Assembly: GCA_030407315.1 (NCBI GenBank)
Contig: JALQPE010002386.1
Span: 36,812 to 100,811, forward strand
Direction: 5' to 3'
Length of the DNA stretch: 64,000 bases
DNA from: Asparagopsis taxiformis
Taxonomy: Eukaryota > Rhodophyta > Florideophyceae > Bonnemaisoniales > Bonnemaisoniaceae
The notes under the pieces are model-generated. The model did no database searches. It was not told where the DNA came from and saw only the letters and a program-made list of their open reading frames with translations. The position numbers were made by a program, and so were the translations under genes. Every line of letters begins with the position of its first letter. Within the stretch, counting starts at the first letter, position 1. Below, piece by piece: positions 55,197 through 64,000 of the stretch.

Positions 55197-57011
55197 TCGT
55201 AGAAAACTGGTGCTAATCAAACGAGGGAACACCACGCTTCATAACCGTTATGGTCTCTCTTTCCAGAATGGAGTTCTCGATATATTATCATTTAAAATGT
55301 GCTCAAGTGTTCCATAATACCCCTCCAGGGAGGGTAGTTGGGAAAGTAGTACAGTGGGGAGGGGTCATTGACCCCTTCTTCCGTTCCCAAAAGTAGTTGG
55401 AACCGTACCACTTTGTCTGCATCTCATTGGCTACTATTTGGGAAGTAGTGAGCCAGTATGTACAAAATCTCTTGACACTGAAAATTTTGGTACCAATGCT
55501 TTCGACTTGTGATGGACACGTTCCTAATCCAGTGGCGTACGATCAAATGGCAAAAGTTATGTCGCAGAAATATTCTCTATGAAACGAAACAGAGCGCCGT
55601 CCGTGCGTGCAAACTTGGGTAACTTCGCGTGCATACATCATATTTCCGAACCTCCCAATAGGCTATTCACGATTAAACCGAAACACATCTTCCTGGGCTC
55701 AGAGAGAAACAATGACACTATCTGTAGCACCGAAAAAAACGGAGTTTGTTCCTTTCACCATGAAATGTGTTGAGAATTATATTTTCATCCATGCCAAACT
55801 GAACTAGAATCTGCGGGAAGACGATAGGGAACTTTGGGTTTTGTGGATGCCCATAAGTCTGGCTGCATTGCGCATGTTGTCGAAAAATGCGGAAACGGAA
55901 ATAGGCCATTGCGAAATACGTCGGTTCCTTTGCGATCATACTTTGCAGCAAATAAGTTATAAAGCATGTTGAAGAGCAATAATTTCACGGCAGGTTCCAC
56001 AGCCTTGAGAAGACCTTTGTGGAAACGCACGAGTCCTGCAGTAGAGATGCACAGTGGTGGCTGGAGGAAGAATTGACATTTGAGGGGTAGCAGACGAATA
56101 TTGTGAGCACTCGGATTATTATCGAGTTTCGGCTGGATTTTTCCGAATCGAAGAGAAGGATGCAGCCGAGACTGTTTAACCGAAGCCACAAATGAGCAAG
56201 GTCATGTTGTGCGTGCTGCTGCCAAGAGTCTTCGCTTGAGGGCCCCTTCCTACCTCAACCGTGACGGACGGTGAAAAGCGCAAACCGAGTGGTGTAAGGG
56301 TGACTGACACTCGTTGTCAGGTCGCGCAGCCAACAGAATGGCCGTGGTAGCTTTCATTCTAGAAATCAAATGCGAATAAATGGATTTTATCGCTTTTTGC
56401 ATTGTTGGCCTTCCTCGGCTCTCCCACGGAGTCACACCCCAAAACTTTTCTAGCTGGCGTCTCCTTCATCTCTCGCGAAGTGAACATCAAGCTAACGTAC
56501 GGTGGTGTAGAAAACTGAAGAGTGTGGATTGTTTTCCAGATCAAATGTCTTGTGAAGCACTGCGCTCACCATGTTCCAGAACACTGGCTGCTCGACGCCA
56601 TTTCGTCCACGGCGGCTGTTTTAGAAAATTTTGTGATACAATTTTGCGTGGCATTTACCTTTCCAATCACGCAACGGGTCACGCTATCCACACGCACTCT
56701 TCTCGATCTTCCCACTTTGTCTACTCACCAATTTACAAGCCACCTATAACTATCTGTAAAGCAACATACTGTACTTGGTAGAGCATCCACAAGTCAAACG
56801 CCTTGCTTTGTTCACACACCCACCATCAGTTAAAACCTCTCAAGGCCAACCGACCAACCAGTCAGTCCGCCACCTCGCATATGTCAATGACACTAGTTGA
56901 GTCAGATCAAAAAATTAATGAGTTAGATAGAACCTGGAATTTCAAAGTTGCCGTTCAGGGGAGGAAGCGGCCTCTCGAAAAAGTCACACGCTGAATCAGA
57001 GTCATCCTGGT
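55197..57011. other. Long stretch without a supported gene
   Basis: Only short frames without motifs are present on either strand across 1.8 kb. No repeat shared with the rest of the window was recognised. Confidence 0.45.
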
Positions 57012-59824
57012 CTAACGAGATGAACCCGTCAACGTCAATAGAGATGTGCGGCTCCTCAACCCTATAGGGCCCGTCATCACAACCGGGCTGACATCCTCTT
57101 CCTCATTGCCCAGCGTCAACAGAAACTCGGCAGTCTGTTCGTATTCCGTCTTATAAAGCGCATTGATATTCTCACTTTCCGCATCAAAATGTCTCCACGC
57201 GTCCAAAGGTTCGTTTGCCGCGGCAGCAGCTGCTGCCATGCTTGCCTGCGCACGCACCTCCGCCGCTTGTTGGCTTTGTTTCCTAGATTTCTCCAGGCGC
57301 GCCAACTGCTGCTTGTTCTTTAGGTCAATGTCCTGAAACTCGTAAACTTCACAGTCGGGACGCTTTGCCAAGTAGCTCTTCAGATTTTTTGCTAGAGGCG
57401 CCGCATTTCCGGCAATTTTTCGCTTCTCCACTCGATTCCAAATAGCAATATGATCTCCAGCTGCCGCCTCTCCAACGCTAACTTTCGGCCTTTTTCGCCC
57501 ATTCCGATTACCGGGCAGATTGTGATCCTGCATCTCATACACTTCGCAATCCGTATGCATACGTAGATACTTTTCCAAATTCTTACCGAGGGGTGCAGCA
57601 TTGCCAGCAATTTTTCTCTTTTCCAGCTTGTTCCAAATAGTCACGTGTTCGCCATCTGCAAAGGTCATTCCAGCTGGGATTCGTGCTGGAGCAGGTTTTG
57701 GTTTCACCGGTTCCGATTTCATTGTCGGAGTAGGTGCCACTGCAGCTGCTACCGCTTTTGGAGTGTGCTTCGGGTGCAGTGCGGCAGCTGCAGCAGCAAC
57801 AGACCTACTGTGAGCCAGAGATTGTGCGGCAAGTGCTCGTGAGGCCGCAACAGACGCTGCACATAGTGTACTCCTTGGCTGTAGTGGAGGCGTAGGCTCT
57901 ACAGCTGCTGCAGCGGCAGCTGCCGCAGCAAGTGCTTCAGGAGGAATTACTGGGTGCCGTTTCGAAGGTGTCAGATTTGTAGGAGTTATCTGAGCAACTG
58001 GAGCTCGATAAACCGGTTTTGATGTAGTAGTCCTGATTGGAGTCGCAGATACTGGCTTTGTCGGTGCAACATTTGCGCGAGCTGGAACAGTAGATGGCCT
58101 TGCGATTGCCCTCGAAATTGCAGGGTTCGTTGATGCACGCTGTACGGGTGCCGCCGTCGCAACAGGTCTGCCTGAAACCGGTGTTTTGTTCACATAGGCT
58201 GGACGAGATCCAACCATTGGCTTCGTCGGTGTAACCATTTTCTGACCACCAGGTCCACTCCCAGATACCATAGTCCTTCCAGGGGCGACAACTGTACGGG
58301 GCGTCCCACCAACACTTTTCACGATCGGTCTGCGTACTACGCCAGGTGTGCTACCGACAGGACGCGCGACTTGAGTAGTGCTACCCACAGGACGCGCAAC
58401 TGGAGTAGTGCTACCGACCGGACGCACGACTTGAGCGGGTACTAGCAACAGGACGCGCAACTGGAGTTGTGCCACCGACCGGACGCACGACTTGAGCGGT
58501 ACTACCAAACAGGGCGCGCTCCTTGAGTAGCACTACCAACGGAGCGCGCTACTTGAGTAGTGCTGCCGACAGGACGTGCTACTTGAGTTGCACTACCAAC
58601 AGGACGCGCAACTGAAGTAGCACTACCGACAGGACGCGCAACTGGAGGAGCACTACCAACAGGACGCGCAACTGGAGTAGTATTAGGCCTTACGGATGCT
58701 CTGTGAACCTGGACAGTAGCATTGGTAGATGCCTGAACCGTTTGCCTTTTGACCTGTACGGGTGTCGATGTCGGGCGTTGTCCAGGCACTGGGGGGCGTA
58801 CCTGTTTCACAGGAGTTGCTGGCTGATGACCAACGCGAGGCTTCATCACCGCCGGAGAAGTTGTACTTGCAGATGTCACGGCAGGATATCTCTTAACGGG
58901 TGTGGTAGCGCTAGATGCATTTGCGGAACTTGCTTGACAGGGGGTGCCGATGTCTTCTTGACGAGCTGAACCGCCTTTCCTACAGGAGCTGGAGATCTAG
59001 CCACAGCAGTCGGCGTATGAAGAAATTGGGTGGAAGGACGAGCCGTCTTCTGTGATACAAGAGGCCGCTTGGTTTCAACTGGCGCGCCTGCACTTGCCTT
59101 GTTCGGGGGTACCACAGGCTTATTCGGCCTGGTTGGCATCGTGATAGGTTTCACAGTAGCAGATTGTCGATTCACAGGGAGACTTGGCTTGGCAACTGAT
59201 ACATCCTGCCTCTGCTTCACAATTGTTGCTAGAGTACCAGATTTGACTACGGGACGTACTGCGCTTGGCCCTGCAACCGGAGATTTTGCATTTGTAGGTA
59301 CGGGCTCCTTCTTGGCCATGACAGGATTGTTTTTGACACTGGATACTGGTTCTCTCTTGACGTGTGGCGGAGATGCATTCCTCAAAGTGGTCACGGATGA
59401 CGATGGATCGCCTTTGGATTGAGCGGGCAATGCAGGTTTGCGATCGGCGCAGAAAGTGGGGCTGTTGACTGTTTGGGGATCGGATGCGTTTGGGGCTCGG
59501 GTTTCACAGCAGTTGCAGTTGGTGCTGAATTGACGGGAGGTTTCACACCGACGGTTGGTTTAGGCACTGTTGATCGCGCAGTTTGTTGGACGGGTTTCGG
59601 GTCGGGAAGATGAGTGAGCTGCTGTCGGGATGAGGTAGGAGGGCGAGGATTGTCCATCGCTGATGACGGGGCGGGGTTAATTGGCGGCGTCGTGGGGCAA
59701 GGTGCTGGGGATTGCACCGACGCGGCAGGACGTGTGGAGGTGGTAGGTGCTGTTGGAGGTTGATGAGCGGGTTTGATGCATCACCATCTACGATATCTTC
59801 TTCTCTTCCCACTGGAATGCCCAT
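57012..59824 (-). pseudogene. Low-complexity protein with PVGS repeats and duplicated IWN-GNAAP domain, frame breaks
   Basis: From an ATG at 59824 (MGIPVGREEDIVDGD) a roughly 930-residue protein can be followed through five frames. Changes lie near 59765, 59420, 58878 and 58505, each equivalent to one lost base. The N-terminal two thirds are rich in Pro, Thr, Val and Lys with about eleven 10-residue repeats of VARPVGSTTQ type. Next come poly-Ala runs and then two copies, near 57690-57540 and 57450-57310, of a roughly 45-residue domain (IWNKLEKRKIAGNAAPL, then KNL..YL and DCEVYE.QD). An acidic tail ends at 57012. The duplicated domain is well conserved between its two copies, which argues for function, while the linkers look disordered. 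I cannot name the family with confidence; a nuclear or chromatin scaffold is a guess from composition. Confidence 0.65.
58335..58680 (-). repeat. 30-bp coding minisatellite (PVGS repeats)
   Basis: About eleven units of 30 bp within the gene above, each encoding ten residues of the form VARPVGSTTQ. One frame change lies inside the array near 58505, where unit length varies, so slippage or collapse of the array is likely. Confidence 0.85.
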
Positions 59825-61379
59825 AATGCTTCGTGATGAAAGAGCGGGGCGCAATAGCGCAACTTGGGAGGGAGAAAGAATCGGTGGGCGCGGGGGAGCG
59901 GCTAAGGATGGGTAGCGGTACCGTCGGCGACAATACTTGGGTTGCAGAGTGGGCGAAGCGTTTGTGTGGTTGCGAGTGGTGAACGGAAGGCCCAAGCAAA
60001 AATGGTGCACAGCGGGATGGATAGTGTCGGAGAGCGCACAGTGGGGGGCAAGTGCACCGTGGCATTGTGTGCATTACGAGGTTGATTGTCGCCGTCGTCG
60101 TCATTGCGTGTTACGTGATTGGTTCAAAACGGGCACTCCATTTTTTTATTATTTCTGGAGAGGGATACTTGGCCTATAACAATTGGATTATCTCCAGATG
60201 CGTGCCGCATTTCGATTACCGTTGCAAAATGGTTTCGGGACAGAGTGTCCTTCATCTGCCATCTCCGCTCGTCACGATCCCCTTCCTTACTGTCTGCCCA
60301 ACTCAACGTTTGCGTCCACCACTCGGCAAATCTCGCTCAGCTTATCTCGTCGCGCAGTGCTATCGTCGACAAGAAATCGATCCAAACTAGGCACATATAT
60401 GTCAACTACTACACCCTTACCTACAACCAGTGCGTGTGCGCTTACAATCTTGTCTGAAGTCGTCTGCAAACAATCGCCCATCATATTGCACAACGCATGA
60501 CGCTGTGTGCCCATCGCCGCCCTCTAAAATAACCTGCATGCGTGCTCCCGACCGACGCGCAGATAGACGACCTGATAGTAATATAGCTTGCGCGTAGCGA
60601 CGCATGTACGCATTGCGACGCGTCGCTCGAAAGAAAGGGATGAGTAACGGAATGCTCAGCGAGACAAATGTAAATATATGGTACAGTGGCGTTAGGAACA
60701 AACTGCGCACCAGAAATAAAGTAAGCGTTGTTAAGAACGCAGTGAAGCATCGGTCTAGAATTGCGCTGTTTGTGTACAAAATAAACTTTTGCGTTAGAAC
60801 GGAATGTTTGCTTGCTTGCCAGTACAAGCGTGTTGCAGACGTACTCTCGTGTTCCAAAGTTCTTGCGGTCTGTTTGCGAGTCGCTAACACAGGAAGCACG
60901 GTCGCAAGAGTGCTAGGTCGCAGCGGTCGAGCCGTAGCGCTCCATTTGATCGCTACATTCTCCGCGACAAGGAGCGATTCAGATGACGATTACGAAAGAA
61001 ATTGGTAGAGAAGAGATGAAGCACGTCATCGTGGCCGTGAACTCGACCGTTAGCACGCGAGCTGAGCATGCAACGAAAATTGGTTTGTGCCCATTTCGAG
61101 CTTACGGCGTGACGTAAATTTTTGCAAATTTTGCCAGCCCCAAAATACAAAAGCCGAGAAAAAACAATCATAGCTCAGCCAATAAGAAAGCTCCATATGT
61201 GTTGAGAAAATATCTGATCTGCTCGACCCGTCAACAAAAAGTAGATACGTCGCGGCGTATTGTTATTCATTCTACAACCGCTCAACGCCAGCTGACACTT
61301 CGTAACGTTACTCGCCCACCTCTGCACACCACCTCGTTAAACTCGCACATGCCATGCGACGAGCCCACACATGTGAACT
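59825..61379. other. Intergenic region with one weak membrane-type frame
   Basis: No secure gene. A minus-strand frame at about 60417-60899 has two hydrophobic stretches (FLTTLTLFLVRSLFLTPL and FTFVSLSIPLLIPFF), but it lacks an upstream ATG and a recognisable family, so I leave it uncalled. The region should hold promoters for the divergent genes on either side. Confidence 0.45.
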
Positions 61380-62387
61380 ATGCCCATCCATTCCTCCTTT
61401 ATCCCTCCAATAACGCCTCTCATTCTTGTAGGCCTCGCGGTGACAATCGAGGCTGCTAAGCGACATAAGGAGCGAAAACTTCGACCACTCGGCCAGCTCA
61501 TCGCTCTTCGCCACGACGGTCGCCGCGTGCACGTTCAATATCATGCACCGGACGACCTTCGAAACGCGCCATGTGTTATAATGGAGGCGGGCGCGAACAG
61601 TTGGTCACCAGTCTGGGACGATGTGGCTGAAAATGTTGGCAACATCGCACGCGTATTTCGCTACGACCGCGCTGGTTTTGGGTTTTCAGATGCATGTGAT
61701 GCACGAGTTACTCGCAATGTTTTTCTATCGCAGATGACCTGCGTGGAGCGCTTTCAACGCTTGGCGTTGCGCCACCGTATATTTTGGGTGGCACACAGCC
61801 TCGGTGCGTTGTATGTGAACGCGCTAGTGCAGTGTCTGCATAGGAAAGATGTATGCGGAGTTGTATACGTGGACGCAGCGTCACCAGAAACGGTGCGAAT
61901 GTTGGAGGACGTTGTGCCGACCGACTCGCCACCAGTGTGGGTAGCGAGACTGATGGGTGGATTAGGGGTGTTGAGGTATATTGCGCCGCTTGTGTTGCGA
62001 CCATACGAAGAGCATTCGTAGGAAGGATGAGACGAGAGGCCATGGCGACGTGGGCGAGAGGTGATTGGCTTGTCACTTATACACGCGAGTGGAAAGAAGC
62101 TGTTAAAGGGAGTAAGTTTTTGGAGTTTCCGCGCGGTTGGTTGGGTCGCTACGATCGCTGTCGTCGTACCGGACGTATACGAGAGGACGGAGGGGAAAGC
62201 ATATATTGGTGGATTGCAGCGGGCGGTGGCCGAATATTCCACCGATGCAACAGTGATAGCTGTCGAAGATTGCGGCCATTTTGTGCAGATTGAACGGCCG
62301 GATGTGGTTGCGGGTGCCGTGGAGACGCTGATTCGACGCGGCGCGGGCATGCCAACTGATAGTTTACGTAACGTTTTGCGACAATAA
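61380..62387 (+). pseudogene. Alpha/beta hydrolase with membrane anchor, two frame breaks
   Basis: The ATG at 61380 is followed by a hydrophobic N-terminal segment (PITPLILVGLAVTIEAA), probably a signal anchor. The alpha/beta hydrolase core then shows VIMEAGANSW (oxyanion region), FRYDRAGFGFSD, and the nucleophile elbow VAHSLG with Ser140. After frame changes near 62015 and 62150, the sequence continues REWKEAVKGSKFLEF and then a segment with VIAVEDCGHFVQIERPDVV, which supplies the catalytic His near the C-terminus; the stop is at 62387. Enzymes of this fold cleave esters, epoxides or amides, and the substrate cannot be told from sequence. The catalytic set appears complete across frames, so the breaks may be consensus errors rather than decay. 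Confidence 0.75.
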
Positions 62388-62574
62388 ATTAATGTGGTTT
62401 ATTGATGTCACGATCTGTTGTGACGCTGCCCATTGGACGCTTATTGGATATTCCTATTTTCGCCAAGGCGAGAGTTGAGCACTCAACAAGGTGGATATCA
62501 CAAAGTGCCACCTCCTCCAACACAGTGCTGTTTCTAAACAACTTGATCTCCATTGCGACTTGTTCCTTTACAAA

Positions 62575-63167
62575 TCAGCTTTCTCCTCTTTCTTCTCTAT
62601 TCGGAAACCATTCTGTTTCCACAGGTTGCGTCGATGTCGCACTTTCCGGCAAGTCGACATCTTCCAAACACGATAGCAATTGTTTTACATCACAACTTTC
62701 TCCGTCAACCACAATATCATCCAGTACGGCCTCCACATCGGGTACAAACACCGGTGCCGGTATAGCCGCTCGGTCTGCGACGCACGGCGTGTCGACATCG
62801 CTCTCGTCCGCTGTGTGATCACCAGACATTCTTTTCAACATCGTCTTGGAAACCGCATACCGACATCTATTTCGTTCATGCACCTTGCGACTACTCATCC
62901 ACATATATGCTTCGCCGCATCCGAGACGACCGCGCAAACGGTTTCAAACCAGTGTGTAGACGCTCGTGAGCTTGCAAATTTCCATTTCTTGGAGAAGCCT
63001 TTGCCGCATGACGGGAATGAACAGATGAAGGTGCGCGTAGCGCGCTTGCGCATTTTGAGCGCTTTCGTGTGAACGTTTGGACGTTCAGCGAGGATTGATG
63101 GCGATGGCGAGTGGTTTGGAGCGATTCGAGGTAGATAAGTGGACATGAGTTGCGGTTGAAGCGTCAT
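62575..63167 (-). pseudogene. Small C2H2 zinc-finger protein, frame breaks
   Basis: From an ATG at 63167 the frame leads to a first C2H2 finger (CSFPSCGKGFSKKW). Its His-bearing half (LQAHERLHTGLKPF) lies in the next frame, as if one base in the AAATTT run were extra. A second finger (GCGEAYMWMSSRKVHE) is in a third frame that continues to an acidic tail ending at 62575. The TGxKPF linker between them is the classic spacer of tandem DNA-binding fingers, so a two-finger transcription factor is likely. Unlike most breaks in the window, both of these look like insertions or paired losses. Confidence 0.65.
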
Positions 63168-64000
63168 GACTTTGAATGAGAGGTCGGTCGGTCGAGAAGG
63201 CAGTCGGGTGGCGGCGTCGAGGGCAGTGTTGAATAAGTGTTCCTTCAAGTACGGATTCAGTGCGTGACATCGGTGTCACGCTGTATCAGAGCTGGCGCGC
63301 GATCGCGTCTCCCAAACAATGTGAAGTGCTCGTCACGGCGCATTTCTACTATTGCGCGATGTTATCAAAAAAAATTACGGCTCACCATCTCTCGAACTCT
63401 TCTCTCTGTCAATATATTTTGATCTTGCATCAATTAACTCTCGCCATAAACAGCCATCGCTGCTGCGTCATCTTACCGGGTAAGCGCGCTCTGTGCGTGA
63501 CAGCTTTCACTTCGTGTAAGGTCAGCTATGCTCTACTGTATCTGCCCGTCGCACCGATGCCGCCGCAGGAAGCAAATTATCCACCGCTGACCTACTCGAC
63601 AACCAACTCATAGTTTCCAGTATACGTACAGCGCATTCATATTATTTTCACTTTCACACAGCCTCCCATTCCTCAACCGACGCCCATCCTGGCTCCCCAG
63701 AACCCTTTGCGCCCGCATCTTCACAAATCACCGAAACACACCTAGCTGCATTTCTCCAATTCCATCACAGACGCCTATTGAAACAAGTGCCCGATTATAC
63801 ATTTTCAGCACTTCTATGTACAATGCCTTATTATTCTTGTTCACAACAGATTCGATGCGACAGATACACTTCTTCGACATGTTCACTTAGGGTTCGCTAC
63901 ATTCGCACTTCCTGCGAGTGAGGTCGACCACTACGATATATTATCACGACAGCCTCTCTGCTGTGTGTGGATTGACGTAGAAAAATCCTAATCGCACGTG
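63168..64000. other. Window end, nothing identified
   Basis: Upstream of the zinc-finger gene; no gene or repeat recognised up to the end of the window. Confidence 0.4.

Noticed and set aside
59543..60010. Separate Pro/Arg-rich gene upstream of the PVGS-repeat gene
   Set aside because: Its middle contains the likely start (MGIPVGRE) of the PVGS-repeat gene and the remainder is the wrong frame after a lost base.
60417..60899. Membrane protein gene on the minus strand
   Set aside because: No ATG near the 5' end of the frame, no family motif, and base composition not clearly coding.

Overview
The window looks like nuclear DNA of a compact, intron-poor eukaryote, most likely a protist or alga. 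A red alga is my best guess, at low to moderate confidence. The eukaryotic signs are a chromodomain Ty3/gypsy retroelement, a pogo-like transposase, an AA15-type LPMO relic, a SET domain, C2H2 fingers and long single-exon genes. No operons, ribosome binding sites, rRNA, convincing tRNA or CRISPR were seen. Only ATG starts were accepted where one exists.

Layout. 1-2.4 kb: compound palindromic repeats and a 172-bp satellite. 2.6-7.0 kb: broken host-type genes (AA15-like LPMO, Sel1-repeat protein, ssDNA-binding protein), the last two cut by perfect or near-perfect inverted duplications. 7.7-9.1 kb: a region built of ACAGT...ACTGT palindromes and a 35-bp minisatellite. 10.9-14.7 kb: a transposase-like gene. 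15.2-28.9 kb: three large genes with ParB/sulfiredoxin-like N-termini. Two of them (one intact at 15874-19134, one frameshifted at 20661-24304) end in a probable Fe(II)/2-oxoglutarate dioxygenase fold. The third (25401-28868, minus) fuses a ParB-like domain, a bacterial-type amino DNA methyltransferase and a SET domain. Arrays of a 39-bp perfect palindrome lie between them. 29.4-39.2 kb: a gene pair of unknown function, partly caught in a 2.96-kb tandem triplication whose right breakpoint lies in an ACAGT palindrome. 39.3-51.1 kb: a truncated chromovirus on the minus strand plus an antisense ORF, with a distinct CGT/ACG-rich composition. 52.1-55.2 kb: a pogo-like transposase remnant and a charged zinc-ribbon-like gene. 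57-63.2 kb: host-type genes (a repeat-rich protein with a duplicated GNAAP domain, an alpha/beta hydrolase, a C2H2 finger protein), all with frame breaks.

How the genes may work together. The 10.9-28.9 kb block combines a transposase-like gene, ParB-like domains and enzymes that could write DNA methylation, oxidise bases or proteins, and methylate lysines, interspersed with large palindromes. I infer, without proof, a mobile-element-linked DNA or chromatin modification system in which ParB-like domains might recognise the palindromes.

Caution. Nearly every broken gene is broken by single-base frame changes, mostly of the type made by losing one base and often near homopolymers. Many 'pseudogenes' may be intact genes in an under-polished long-read consensus.
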